64,000 nt of DNA, taken from the NCBI RefSeq assembly GCF_025370785.1, contig NZ_JAMXFA010000006.1, forward strand, positions 1 through 64,000, given 5' to 3'. The translations under genes were made by a program, and so were the position numbers. The notes under the pieces are model-generated. The model had not been told where the DNA came from and did no database searches. It was given only the letters and a program-made list of their open reading frames with translations. Shown here piece after piece: positions 44,371 to 53,863 of this stretch. Source of the DNA: Laspinema olomoucense D3b. GTDB taxonomy: Bacteria; Cyanobacteriota; Cyanobacteriia; Cyanobacteriales; Laspinemataceae. Within the stretch, counting starts at the first letter, position 1, and the number at the start of each line of letters is the position of its first letter.

Positions 44371-46260
44371 ATGAGATTTGAATATGCACTTCAAGCCGCC
44401 TTGTTCGGGACTACTGCTGCACTGGTGATCATGCAGTCGCCCATAGCCAATGCTTTAAGCCGGGAAGAGGTTCAGACTATTGCCCAACAGATTACAGTTA
44501 GAATTGAGTCCGGCGCACCTCCTGGTTCAGGGTTTATTATTGCTCGGGAAGGGAATACTTACTATGTGCTGACGGCATGGCACGTGGTCCAACAAAACGA
44601 TGAATATCAAATTGTTACCGCTGATGGAGAGAGACATACTTTAGTGGTGGAGGATTATACCACGAAGGTTCAGAAAATTTATGAGAAAGATTTAGCGGTT
44701 TTACAGTTTACAAGCGATCGCGATTATCAAACTGCCCGATTAGGGAATTATGATTTGCAAAGAGGGGAAAATGTCCTCGCGGGTAGAACTGATTTGGTAT
44801 TTGTTTCCGGTACTCCCTTTGAGGGACAAGAAGTGGAACAAGCGCCTGTTGAAGGCGATCGCTTGTTGAGTCCGGGGCTAAGAATGCCATTAGATATGGC
44901 TTCTGGACTAGCTAAACAATCCATTGAAGAAGGGTATCAATTGTTTTATACCAGTGATACCTATCCCGGGATGAGCGGTGGGCCTGTTTTAGATTCCAAT
45001 GGACGAGTGATTGGCGTTCATGGGCGATCGGAAGGGGAAACACTCGCTGAACAAGAATCTGGAAGCAGTGACTTTCGCGTAAAAGCCGGGTTTAGTCAAG
45101 GAATTCCGATTTCTGTCTTTCTGGATTTTGCAGAGGAAGTCGGCATCCAGCGATCGCAACTGACCGTAGAATCCTCAGCCCCAACTCCCCTCGAACAACA
45201 AGATATAGGTTCCTTAGAATCGTTGTTTATCCCCAAGGCAGGACTCTCTGATTCCCGGGAATGGGTCAATCATGGCAATAAACTCTGGCGATTAGCCAAT
45301 CTGTATCAATATTACGGAGATGCTCAAGCCGAGCAACTGAAACAGCGCGCATTCCAGGCTTATAATAAAGCCGTGGAACTTAGCCCCAATTTTTATCAAG
45401 CCTGGTATGGTCGGGGTAATTTGTTGTTTGAATTGGGAGAGTTTAATGATGCCCTCACTTCTTACAGTCGCGCTATTGAAATTTTCCCTTATGAGGAAAA
45501 ACAGCAAGAATTTGAAACCTTGGGTCAGCCGACTAACGCCGAAGAACAACAACTATTAAATGCCCTCAATGGGGAATTGGGATTTTATGCCACTTTATGG
45601 CGATACAAAGGAATAATTCTCTCCAAGCTACAACGTCACGAAGAAGCAGTTAAAGCTTTTGATAAAGTCAATGAAATCCAGGAATTTGATTACATTTCCT
45701 GGGATTTGCGAGGGATGTCTTTATTAGCTTTGGGTGAAAATGAGGCCGCCTTGGAATCCTTTGATCGCGCCCTGCTGATTAATCCCGATGAATATTCCCA
45801 TGCCTGGATTCATCGAGGTCTCGCTTTAGGGGGGATGAATAATTTGGAAGGGGCGATTCAAGCTTACAATCGGGGCATTCAAATTCAGCCCAATACCTAT
45901 CAAGCTTGGATGAGTCGGGCAACTCTCATTAATGAATTTTTGCAGCAAAATCCAGACGACCCATCGGCGTTGGATCGGGCCCTGGCAATTCAACCGGATG
46001 AACCTGATGTATGGCATCGGCGAGGGTGGGGTCAATTAAGTTTACAAAATCATCAGGATGCGATCGCAGCTTTTGAGGAGGCGATCGTTAGCAATCCAGA
46101 AGATGCCGCCGCTTGGACTGCGAAAGGGATGACTTTATTGATGGAAAACCGCTATGACGAAGCAGCAGATGCCTTTGCCAAAGCGCATCAACTTGACCCT
46201 AATAACACCTACCTCCAGGAAGTTCGCGATGCCATATCCGACTTAGAGGATAATCCCTAA
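44371..46260 (+). CDS. Exported trypsin-like protease fused to TPR repeats
   Basis: 629 residues. A signal peptide (about 1-28) precedes a trypsin-like domain (about 30-250) with His in TAWHVV, Asp in EKDLAVLQF and Ser in YPGMSGGPVL. A TPR array of about seven or eight units follows (about 300-625; examples AFQAYNKAVELSPNFYQAW and ALTSYSRAIEIFP), ending in a degenerate unit. The protease part is paralogous to the preceding gene (shared AQxITVxIxSG opening). TPRs probably bind partner proteins in the periplasm. It follows the first protease by 185 bp on the same strand. Confidence 0.9.
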   Translation: MRFEYALQAALFGTTAALVIMQSPIANALSREEVQTIAQQITVRIESGAPPGSGFIIAREGNTYYVLTAWHVVQQNDEYQIVTADGERHTLVVEDYTTKVQKIYEKDLAVLQFTSDRDYQTARLGNYDLQRGENVLAGRTDLVFVSGTPFEGQEVEQAPVEGDRLLSPGLRMPLDMASGLAKQSIEEGYQLFYTSDTYPGMSGGPVLDSNGRVIGVHGRSEGETLAEQESGSSDFRVKAGFSQGIPISVFLDFAEEVGIQRSQLTVESSAPTPLEQQDIGSLESLFIPKAGLSDSREWVNHGNKLWRLANLYQYYGDAQAEQLKQRAFQAYNKAVELSPNFYQAWYGRGNLLFELGEFNDALTSYSRAIEIFPYEEKQQEFETLGQPTNAEEQQLLNALNGELGFYATLWRYKGIILSKLQRHEEAVKAFDKVNEIQEFDYISWDLRGMSLLALGENEAALESFDRALLINPDEYSHAWIHRGLALGGMNNLEGAIQAYNRGIQIQPNTYQAWMSRATLINEFLQQNPDDPSALDRALAIQPDEPDVWHRRGWGQLSLQNHQDAIAAFEEAIVSNPEDAAAWTAKGMTLLMENRYDEAADAFAKAHQLDPNNTYLQEVRDAISDLEDNP

Positions 46261-46302
46261 TTCGCGCCTGCGATAGGTGTTCAGGTTGAGATACACACCA
46301 CC

Positions 46303-46370
46303 AGAAACCGGGTTCTCCCTCTAATTTATTGGAGCTAAGTAGATATTTTATAAAGAAACCCGGTTTCCCC
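46303..46370. repeat. AGAAACCCGGTTTCT palindrome pair
   Basis: AGAAACCGGGTTCT (46303) and AAGAAACCCGGTTTCC (46353) in direct repeat; same family as 4046-4109 and 36889. Confidence 0.8.
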
Positions 46371-46417
46371 TCTCTATATAGCTAGTCTAAATCCTTGTGA
46401 CAACAAAATTCAGGGGT

Positions 46418-46462
46418 GGGAGCATTTTACTCCCTACTACAACAAGGGAGCATCTTGCTCCC
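46418..46462. repeat. GAGCATCTTGCTC-family palindrome, copy 3
   Basis: GGGAGCATTTTACTCCC and GGGAGCATCTTGCTCCC, each self-complementary, separated by TACTACAACAA. Gap 46261-46651 otherwise shows no gene. Confidence 0.85.
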
Positions 46463-46666
46463 TTGAGGAATTGTCCAGGTTATTTAGTGGCGCTATAGTT
46501 ACTATCCCCATTCCCTAGTTTTCTCCTTTATTCTGGGTCCCCTAGTCCGTAAATATTCAAGCGGCTTTGAGGGTACATTATCCCATCAATCTGGGGAACA
46601 CCAGGAGCGCCTGAGTGGCAAAAATATTCTCTCCATTATCCCTGCAAATTTGTGAGGATTGAACCC

Positions 46667-47779
46667 TTGAAAGCGATCGCCTTGTTTCTATTCAGCACTA
46701 CCTTACTCCATCCGACCCCCCTCCTTGCCAATTCCCTGGAAGATACTGCCACTTTATCCCCTCTTTTGGAGAGGAATTTGGATTTAAAAGCGGATGAAAT
46801 TACCCCCAAAATCATCACAACGCGGCCCACTTTACCGATGATTCCCTTAGCCGATAATTCGGTCAGCGAAACACCGGCGATTGCTAACCCATTTAACCGC
46901 TCTTTATGGGCTCAAACTCCACAGTTAATCGCCCAAGACCCTCCCCTAAGCGAACCCCCCTCACCGCAAACCACTGAAAGTCCCGCAGAAATAGAAGAGT
47001 TACGGCAAGAGTGGCGATTGCCTTTACCTCCGACAACCTTCGTTCCCATCGAACCGCCAACCGCTACAATCCGGCGGGGAGGTGGGACTCGGGTTGCACC
47101 GGGTTCCAGTTCCATTTCCCCCACCGCCTTTGGTCCTGGATTGGGACAATTTTTCTGGGGGGCTGGATTTCAAAATAGAACTCGATTTACCGACTCTGCC
47201 GATGGCACAATTTCTACAGGATTTGGACTAGGAAATCCCCGCCGAACTGTGGGACTACAAACGACCGTCACGGTCCTAGATTTGATGTCCAATAGAAATG
47301 ACGATGATGGCTTTATGAAACGAGGTAGCATCAGTTTCAAACTCCATCGCCTACTGCCCAATAACTTTGCAGTGGCGGTGGGAGTTGAAAATGCCATTGT
47401 TTGGGGATTTACCGATGCAGGAACCAGCACTTATGGGGTTGTGAGTAAAACATTTAGCCTCCGTGAGAATACAGAAGAACCTTTTAGTCGAGTGACGGTT
47501 TCTCTCGGCGTGGGGAATGGTCGGTTTCGCTTTGAAGATGACTTCAATAATGATGTAAATACAGTGAATGTCTTTGGCAGTGTTGGGGTGCGAGTTCACC
47601 CCCAAGTCTCTGCGATCGCTGACTGGAGTGGTCAAGATTTAACCCTGGCTGCTTCGATTGTTCCTTTCAAAAATATTCCCCTCGTCTTCACTCCCGCCAT
47701 TGCCGATATTACCGGAAGTGCAGGAGATGGTGCTCGCTTCCGATTGGGAGTTGGGTATAGTCACTTTTTCAGCTTTTAA
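46667..47779 (+). CDS. Exported beta-barrel-like protein, unknown
   Basis: About 370 residues. Signal peptide LKAIALFLFSTTLLHPTPLLA. The N-terminal 130 residues are Pro/Thr/Glu-rich and contain SLWAQTPQLIAQDPP. The remainder (about 140-370) is a run of amphipathic beta-strands ending in an aromatic strand (FRLGVGYSHFFSF), as in outer-membrane barrels. No family recognised. The frame opens at GTG 46652, but GAGG lies at 46653-46656 just before an in-frame TTG at 46667, which I prefer. It is followed 22 bp later by the next exported gene. Confidence 0.75.
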   Translation: MKAIALFLFSTTLLHPTPLLANSLEDTATLSPLLERNLDLKADEITPKIITTRPTLPMIPLADNSVSETPAIANPFNRSLWAQTPQLIAQDPPLSEPPSPQTTESPAEIEELRQEWRLPLPPTTFVPIEPPTATIRRGGGTRVAPGSSSISPTAFGPGLGQFFWGAGFQNRTRFTDSADGTISTGFGLGNPRRTVGLQTTVTVLDLMSNRNDDDGFMKRGSISFKLHRLLPNNFAVAVGVENAIVWGFTDAGTSTYGVVSKTFSLRENTEEPFSRVTVSLGVGNGRFRFEDDFNNDVNTVNVFGSVGVRVHPQVSAIADWSGQDLTLAASIVPFKNIPLVFTPAIADITGSAGDGARFRLGVGYSHFFSF

Positions 47780-47801
47780 GTCGGAGCAATTCCCTAAATT
47801 T

Positions 47802-48785
47802 ATGAGTATTAAAATCTTCTCATGGCGTCACAATATTCGCTTATTCCTTGGGGCTATTCTAATTTTAGGCTTCATCCCCGGTTCCGTTCATGCTTTTAGT
47901 GATGAAGTCCCCCCCGACTCGGTCATAAGCGATGAGCCAACCCCAACACCCGAAACTGAAAATAAGGACCCAGAGGAGGAAACTGAAACACCAATTGTAC
48001 GACCCGAAACTATAGCGCCACCCGAAAACAGCCCGCAGCCCAATATTGATACACCAGGAGATACACCGGGAGAAACGCCAGGAGAATCTCCTGGAGACAT
48101 AACACCTAACCCAGTAAACCCTACCCCAACGATCGAAGCGGGTCCGGATATTAATCAACCCAACTTACTGGAAACCACGGCAGAAACTGAAGGGGAAACT
48201 GCCGTAGAAATCCCAGGAGAAACCAGCCAGGAACCTACACTCACAACAACGGAGGAAACTCCTGGAGATGGGGGACAAAGTACCTCGGGACCTTCCATCA
48301 ATCCCCCAATAGACTCTCCCACTCTTGAATTTGGATTCTCTCCGGACCAGCCCACTACAGGCAATGACATAGGAGATATTATCGACATCTCCTCACCCCT
48401 GGGAGAGCTTGGTATCAGTGTAGGAGAGTCCGGTTTCCAAGGAGGAGCGGGTGAATCAGCCGTAGAAAATATACAAAATATAGTAGCTGGAGCTTCGATC
48501 AATAGTGAAAACTTGAACACCTTGGTTCAAGGGTTGCTAGAAATACTAGGTGCGCCATCCCGAGAGATAGCCGAACAATTAGTGAGAAGCTTGCTTGGAC
48601 TGATCAAAGATGGTAAGGTTGACCCCAAACGGTTATGGGCTTCGGTTAATGCCTATAATGCGTTTATTGAGGCGAGTAGTCCAGAATTTTTGGAAAATCC
48701 TCCGATTGAGTTGGTGATGATTCGAGCCATTTTATCGGATTTAGTCGAGGCCGCGATCGCCGCTGATATTCGATCGCGCAATTAA
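47802..48785 (+). CDS. Exported acidic Pro/Thr/Glu-rich protein with helical end
   Basis: 327 residues from ATG 47802 (the frame opens earlier, inside the previous gene). Signal peptide LFLGAILILGFIPGSVHA. Residues about 30-210 are low complexity, very acidic, with TPGDTPGETPGESPGD-like repeats and NPVNPTPT; a short Gly-rich stretch follows (GELGISVGESGFQGG). The last 95 residues are helical (NLNTLVQGLLEILG, REIAEQLVRSLLGLIKDGK, PPIELVMIRAILSDLVEAAIAADI). It may be a stalk with an anchoring domain. Unknown family. Confidence 0.7.
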   Translation: MSIKIFSWRHNIRLFLGAILILGFIPGSVHAFSDEVPPDSVISDEPTPTPETENKDPEEETETPIVRPETIAPPENSPQPNIDTPGDTPGETPGESPGDITPNPVNPTPTIEAGPDINQPNLLETTAETEGETAVEIPGETSQEPTLTTTEETPGDGGQSTSGPSINPPIDSPTLEFGFSPDQPTTGNDIGDIIDISSPLGELGISVGESGFQGGAGESAVENIQNIVAGASINSENLNTLVQGLLEILGAPSREIAEQLVRSLLGLIKDGKVDPKRLWASVNAYNAFIEASSPEFLENPPIELVMIRAILSDLVEAAIAADIRSRN

Positions 48786-48888
48786 ACGGCGATCGTCAGG
48801 GGTAATTCATCAATTGCCCCTGTTTTAAGCTTCTCTATTCTACTCACATAGTATTTACAATTGATGGCCGATCGCCCAACCCATCCCC

Positions 48889-48914
48889 AAAAAAATAGCC
48901 CGCCTAAACGGGCT
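48889..48914 (-). terminator. dnaK terminator
   Basis: On the minus strand: AGCCCG-TTTAGG-CGGGCT followed by A and T7, about 55 bp past the dnaK stop. Confidence 0.85.
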
Positions 48915-48969
48915 GTCAGGAAGAGGCAGGATTAACCCTACCTCTCTTCCTATACATGATGATGCTAAC

Positions 48970-50883
48970 CTACTTCGTTTCAGAGAACTCAGCGTCAATG
49001 ACATCTTCGTCAGAACCGCCAGAGGGAGGAGTGCCACCACTGCCGCCGTCATTATCATTCGGCGGGGCCCCTGTACCACCACCCGATTGCTCGTAGATCT
49101 TGCTACCGATCGCATACAGAGCTTGTTGCAACTCAGTCATTTGAGACTTGATCTGCTCAAAGTCATCCTTGGCGATCGCATCCTTCAGCGCTTGAATCAA
49201 ATCTGTCACCTTCGTCTTCTCATCCGCTGGGACCTTATCTCCCAACTCACTCATCTGCTTCTCAGCTTGATAAGTCAAAGAATCCGCTTGGTTCTTCAGA
49301 TCAATCTTCTCGCGACGTTCCTTATCTGCCGAGGCATTCGATTCCGCTTCCCGGACCATCCGTTCCACTTCATCCCCAGGCAGGGTACTCGCACCCGTGA
49401 TGCTGATCGACTGTTCCTTACCAGTCCCCTTATCCTTCGCATGGACATTCAGGATCCCGTTCGCATCAATATCAAACGTCACTTCAATTTGAGGAATACC
49501 ACGCTGTGCCGGGGGAATTCCATCTAAGCGGAACGTTCCCAAACTCTTGTTATCGTTCGCCATCTCGCGTTCCCCTTGCAGAATGTGGATTTCCACATTC
49601 GTTTGACCATCCACTGCGGTGGAGAACACTTCCGACTTCTTCGTCGGAATCGTGGTGTTCCGAGGAATAATCTTGGTCATCACGCCCCCCAAGGTTTCCA
49701 CACCCAGGGAGAGGGGAGTCACGTCAAGCAGCAGAATGTCTTTGACTTCACCGGCGAGCACACCCGCTTGAATCGCCGCACCCACAGCTACCACTTCATC
49801 GGGGTTCACCGTTTGGTTCGGTTCTTTACCCAGAACCTTTTTCACCAGTTCTTTCACTGCCGGAATCCGAGTAGAACCCCCGACGAGGACCACCTCATCG
49901 ATCGCACTCTTATCCAGCTTGGCATCGCGAACCGCATTTTCCACGGGAATGCCGCAACGGTCGATTAAATCTGCTGTCAGTTCCTCAAACTTAGCCCGCG
50001 TCAAGGTCGTATCTAAGTGCTTGGGACCTTCTTGGGTTGCCGTAATAAAGGGCAGGTTGATTTCCGTTTGAGTCACGCTAGAGAGTTCAATTTTGGCCTT
50101 TTCAGCCGCTTCAGTCAACCGTTGCAGGGCTTGCTTATCCTTCCGCAGGTCGATTCCTTCAGCTTTGCGGAATTCTTCAGCTAAGAAGTCCACAATTTTC
50201 TTATCGAAGTCATCCCCACCCAAGTGGGTATCTCCAGAAGTGGCGAGCACTTCAAACACACCGTCGCCGACTTCTAAGATGGAAACGTCGAAGGTCCCGC
50301 CCCCTAAGTCAAACACCAGAATGGTTTCATTACTCTTCTTGTCTAACCCATAAGCCAGAGATGCGGCAGTGGGTTCGTTGATGATCCGCAATACTTCAAT
50401 CCCGGCAATTTTCCCGGCGTCTTTCGTCGCTTGACGCTGAGAATCGTTGAAATAGGCGGGAACCGTAATCACGGCTTGGGTCACTTTTTCACCCAGGTAG
50501 GTGCTGGCATCATCCACCAGTTTCCGCAGCACTTGAGCAGAAATTTCTTCCGGCGCATATTGCTTGCTTAAGGCAGGGCAATCGAGTTTAACGTTGCCAT
50601 TGATATTAAGGACTTTATAGGAAACTTCGGTGGTTTCGTGAGTGACTTCGGTATGTTTGCGTCCGATGAACCGCTTAACGGAATAGAAGGTATTTTCCGG
50701 GTTCATGACAGCTTGACGCTTGGCGATTTGACCAACCAGGCGATCGCTGTTTTTCGTGTAAGCCACCACCGAAGGCGTGGTGCGGAAGCCCTCTGCGTTC
50801 GCAATCACGGTGGGCTTACCGCCTTCCATCACGGCAACGCAAGAGTTTGTGGTTCCTAAGTCAATTCCAACTACTTTACCCAT
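48970..50883 (-). CDS. dnaK: Hsp70 chaperone DnaK
   Basis: 637 residues, normal for bacterial Hsp70. Nucleotide domain (1-385) with [47 protein letters not shown] and [10 protein letters not shown]; substrate domain with [14 protein letters not shown], lid helices, and a Gly/Asn-rich C-terminus ending [12 protein letters not shown]. The EDVIDAEF ending is that of the main cyanobacterial DnaK (DnaK2-like). No grpE or dnaJ is adjacent. The next gene on the same strand upstream is hsp20. Gap 50884-51217 (334 bp) probably holds its promoter; no CIRCE element was found. Confidence 0.97.
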   Translation of the reverse strand: MGKVVGIDLGTTNSCVAVMEGGKPTVIANAEGFRTTPSVVAYTKNSDRLVGQIAKRQAVMNPENTFYSVKRFIGRKHTEVTHETTEVSYKVLNINGNVKLDCPALSKQYAPEEISAQVLRKLVDDASTYLGEKVTQAVITVPAYFNDSQRQATKDAGKIAGIEVLRIINEPTAASLAYGLDKKSNETILVFDLGGGTFDVSILEVGDGVFEVLATSGDTHLGGDDFDKKIVDFLAEEFRKAEGIDLRKDKQALQRLTEAAEKAKIELSSVTQTEINLPFITATQEGPKHLDTTLTRAKFEELTADLIDRCGIPVENAVRDAKLDKSAIDEVVLVGGSTRIPAVKELVKKVLGKEPNQTVNPDEVVAVGAAIQAGVLAGEVKDILLLDVTPLSLGVETLGGVMTKIIPRNTTIPTKKSEVFSTAVDGQTNVEIHILQGEREMANDNKSLGTFRLDGIPPAQRGIPQIEVTFDIDANGILNVHAKDKGTGKEQSISITGASTLPGDEVERMVREAESNASADKERREKIDLKNQADSLTYQAEKQMSELGDKVPADEKTKVTDLIQALKDAIAKDDFEQIKSQMTELQQALYAIGSKIYEQSGGGTGAPPNDNDGGSGGTPPSGGSDEDVIDAEFSETK

Positions 50884-51217
50884 TATGGATGTTTTACTCC
50901 AATTACTACTAACAAAGGGTTTGGGCTGATTTAGCCCGGTTTATTTGGGCTATCGGACGAACTGCACGAGAGCAGTTTTTCCAGATTGAATATTTTTTAA
51001 GCCTACCAATCTATATGTTGTGGGCGGTTAGGCTTCTATTGAAGGGGAGTTTACCGAACCTCATTAGGGACGGTTTACCGAGAAAGCAGGCTTAGGGGGT
51101 GTTTTTATGGGCCGATCGCCGGTGATTTTGGGGTCTATCCCATCAGGATGGCGATCGCCCCCTCTTCCCACCCTTGTCCCTCCATCCATCGAACCTCCGG
51201 ATTTGGGGTGAGCCGAT

Positions 51218-51790
51218 TTACCCTTGGTTTGCCCATAAGTCATTTAACAGTTCCCCCTCACTGGGAGCAATTTTCTCCTCAGTTTTCTGGGGGGTTAGAT
51301 CCTGTTTCTGCTCTACCGGCATCACGGGGTTACCCTCGGATTTGATCTCATCCAACCGCACCTTGACCACTTGGGGTTGTTGGGCGGAAAATTTTGGCAA
51401 GGTTAAGGTGAGAATGCCATCGTTTAACTGAGCTTCGATGCAGTTCGGCACAATCGGTTTCGTCAAGGGTACGACCCGACGCAACTTGCCGTAACGGAGT
51501 TCGGAACGGAGGTAACCGCTATTCTGACTCACGTTCTGGGGTGGCTGACGGTGGGCGGCGATCGCCACTTGAAAGCGACTCGCTTGCACATCAATTTCAG
51601 ATCCCGTTAAACCGGGTACTTCCACCCGCAATACAAAGCTATTCTCAGTTTCTTCCAGTTCGATCGCCGGTTGCCACACTCTACCCATTTCGGGACGTTG
51701 GCACGGGGGTTGTTCAGTTAAGAGTTGTTCAAATTGACGTCCCCAGGCATCGACCTCGCGTAACAGGTCAAAATTCATTGAAGTTCTCAT
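51218..51790 (-). CDS. Small heat-shock protein (Hsp20)
   Basis: 190 residues. An alpha-crystallin domain spans about 42-135 (QPAIELEETENSFVLRVEVPG, LRSELRYGKLRRVVPLTKPI, LNDGILTLTLPK). The N-terminal arm contains FDLLREVDAWGRQFEQLL; a charged 50-residue C-terminal tail lacks an obvious IxI near the end. Holdase forming oligomers; thylakoid/HspA-like role likely. AGAGGA precedes ATG 51790. The C-terminal tail is longer than in most Hsp20 (about 150 aa). Confidence 0.92.
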   Translation of the reverse strand: MRTSMNFDLLREVDAWGRQFEQLLTEQPPCQRPEMGRVWQPAIELEETENSFVLRVEVPGLTGSEIDVQASRFQVAIAAHRQPPQNVSQNSGYLRSELRYGKLRRVVPLTKPIVPNCIEAQLNDGILTLTLPKFSAQQPQVVKVRLDEIKSEGNPVMPVEQKQDLTPQKTEEKIAPSEGELLNDLWANQG

Positions 51791-52002
51791 CGGGTTTCCT
51801 CTCCAAAATAAGAGTGAATTCTGAAATCGGTAGAGTGGGCAGAATCGGGTTTTATCGAACCAGTGGGCGATTAAAACACCGATAAATTTTTATGTAACCT
51901 TCGGGAAATAAAGCATTTAATCCCTACTTTTGGTGCAATGATGTTGCAAATTTCGAGTGGGTTACTTCTCTCTAATGTAGGTTAACTAACACTCTCTTAA
52001 CC

Positions 52003-52153
52003 AGGGGGTAAACCGTAAGAAGACTGTTGTATTTGCCGCCGATGGGCGAAAAGTTTTAAATCTTCATTCCGGGTTGACCATGACTCTAGGATAGAAAAAT
52101 CTGGGTTGATGCTCAGGGGGGCAAACCGTAAGAAGACTGTTGTATTTGCCGAC
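52003..52153. repeat. Direct repeat GTAAGAAGACTGTTGTATTTGCC
   Basis: GGGGGT/CAAACCGTAAGAAGACTGTTGTATTTGCCG occurs at 52006-52039 and again at 52113-52151, the second forming the start of the 146-bp tandem unit. Confidence 0.85.
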
Positions 52154-52448
52154 AAAATCTACCCTGGATGTTGATGGGAATAATCAGGTCTGCTTTAGCC
52201 CGCAGGCTGAAGCCCGGAAGCTATACGGACGAAGCCCGCCTGCGCGGGCTAATATAGAAACTCGACTTTTAACAATTAGATACTGTTGTATTTGCCGACA
52301 AAATCTACCCTGGATGTTGATGGGAATAATCAGGTCTGGTTTAGCCCGCAGGCTGTTCGCGTAGCGTTCCGCAAGGAAAGCTTGGGGCTATACGGACGAA
52401 GCCCGCCTGCGCGGGCTAATATAGAAAATCGACTTTTAACAATCAAAT
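52136..52448. repeat. Tandem duplication (146-bp unit) carrying REP modules
   Basis: Unit 1 (52136-52281) and unit 2 (52282-about 52448) share ACTGTTGTATTTGCCGAC, ACCCTGGATGTTGATGGG, TTTAGCCCGCAGGCTG, GGCTATACGGACGAAGCCCG, CCTGCGCGGGCTAATATAG and TCGACTTTTAACAAT. Unit 2 has an additional internal module (TTCGCGTAGCGTTCCGCAAG and GAAAGC) exactly where unit 1 has a short AAGCCCGG. The module is thus a nested insertion or deletion. Confidence 0.9.
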
Positions 52449-52562
52449 TTGGGATAAAACAGGGCAAGACAAAACCCTCCAAGTTTCAGAAACTCAGAGG
52501 GTTTAAATCCGGGGAAGACTAATTTATAGCAAATCCGGTTATCTTACGGGATCTCTCTCGAT

Positions 52563-52640
52563 TAGCCCGCGCAGGCGGGCTTTGTCCGTATAGCCTCAGG
52601 CTTTCCTTGCGGAACGCTACGCGAACAGCCTGCGGGATTT
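52563..52640. repeat. Inverted REP-like element
   Basis: TAGCCCGCGCAGGCGGGCTT, then TGTCCGTATAGCC, then GGCTTTCCTTGCGGAACGC and TACGCGAACAGCCTGCGGG: nearly the exact reverse complement of 52341-52425, so the two can form a large hairpin with a loop of about 140 nt. It ends 36 bp from the speY-like stop codon. Confidence 0.88.
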
Positions 52641-52675
52641 TACACACCGATCGCCACCCGATACAGTATGAACCG

Positions 52676-53863
52676 CTAACCACGGCCCTTGCGGATGGGC
52701 GTACCACAGGGATAAGTGGCAACAGGTTCGGGTCTTTCAGAAACGGGGGGGGCGGTTCGTTCAGATTTTTTCGCTTGCGCCAATTGGTAGTCTAATTGCA
52801 GTTTGGTCAGCATTTCCTGGCGGCGATCGTACAAGCGTTTAAGGGAACGAGGGGGACACTGATTCATCACATAAGCGGTGAGAATCGGCAGGGCGATCGT
52901 GCTGTCGGTGTAGCAAACGACAGTATTGGGCAGTTCATTGGGATCAACTTTGCCCCAGCTTACCGCTTCCGAGGGTGTGGCCCCAGATAAACCGCCGGTA
53001 TCGGGACGGGCATCAGTAATCTGGATGAAGTAGTCATGTCCCCGTTCTTCCAAACCCAGGACCTCGTGAATTTGGGGTTGAGTTTGCAGGAGGAAGTTTT
53101 TCGGAGAACCGCCACCGAGAATGAACGCGGCACTTTCTCCAGGGAAGTCTTTGTTGGGGTCCCGGGCAGCATAAGCGATCGCCGCTGTTTCATTGACATC
53201 GATCGCCGGATCAATGATTAATGCCGACCCTTCTAGGGCAAGCGCCGCCACATTCATCCCGATCGAGCTATCTCCCGGGGACGAGGTATAAATCGGCACC
53301 CCGCACTCATACGCCGTTGCCAGCAAGCAGGAATGCTCTACCCCGCGTTGCTTCTCGATTTCCCGGACATATTTGCCCAGCAGATAGTGAAATTCAGCCG
53401 TTCCCATCCGCTTCTGAAACGGTTCTGCCCGCAAAATCGTCCGAATAAAGCCATCGGTTTCTAACAACACATCGTAGTCAAAAATAATGTCGTAGATGCG
53501 GATATGACCCTCTTCCCGCAGCTTGATATCATCCACGAATGGATTTCCCGCATAGAGGTTTAATCCCAGTCCGTAATGGATATCATGATACAGATTTGCG
53601 CCGGTACTAATGATGTAATCAACAAAACCATTGCGGATCAGCGGTGCTAAGGCTGATACCCCGAATCCCGCCGGAGTCATGGCCCCAGATAGGCTCAGTC
53701 CCACAGTCACCCCCTCCCGCATTACCTTTTGGGTCAGCAGGTGACAGATTTCCCGCAACCGAGCGGAATTATAAGCGGTGAAGTAACCATCAATTAAGTC
53801 CACGACGCTCACGTTCTCAGTCATGGGGGCGGGTGCAATTTTGCGATCTATCATTTGAGACAT
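52676..53863 (-). CDS. Deoxyhypusine synthase-like enzyme
   Basis: 395 residues from ATG 53863 (GGAG site 4-8 bp upstream; the frame opens 11 codons earlier). DHS fold: [84 protein letters not shown]. The SWGK lysine corresponds to the catalytic Lys of eukaryotic deoxyhypusine synthase. Bacteria lack eIF5A; such DHS-like enzymes are thought to transfer the spermidine aminobutyl group to another amine, for example making homospermidine. The exact reaction here is unproven. The last 40 residues are a Pro/Arg-rich tail. Confidence 0.87.
   Translation of the reverse strand: MSQMIDRKIAPAPMTENVSVVDLIDGYFTAYNSARLREICHLLTQKVMREGVTVGLSLSGAMTPAGFGVSALAPLIRNGFVDYIISTGANLYHDIHYGLGLNLYAGNPFVDDIKLREEGHIRIYDIIFDYDVLLETDGFIRTILRAEPFQKRMGTAEFHYLLGKYVREIEKQRGVEHSCLLATAYECGVPIYTSSPGDSSIGMNVAALALEGSALIIDPAIDVNETAAIAYAARDPNKDFPGESAAFILGGGSPKNFLLQTQPQIHEVLGLEERGHDYFIQITDARPDTGGLSGATPSEAVSWGKVDPNELPNTVVCYTDSTIALPILTAYVMNQCPPRSLKRLYDRRQEMLTKLQLDYQLAQAKKSERTAPPVSERPEPVATYPCGTPIRKGRG

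Larger units (their letters stand above)
51791..52675. other. Hsp20 upstream region and repeat block
   Basis: 885 bp without a real gene. 51791-52000 probably holds the hsp20 promoter. 52000-52650 is a mosaic of repeats, listed separately. Several 60-80 codon frames here are repeat-derived, and two of them share near-identical peptides because the DNA is duplicated. Confidence 0.7.

Noticed and set aside
52140-52722. Small ORFs with shared peptides near hsp20
   Set aside because: They are translations of duplicated REP-like DNA, without ribosome sites.
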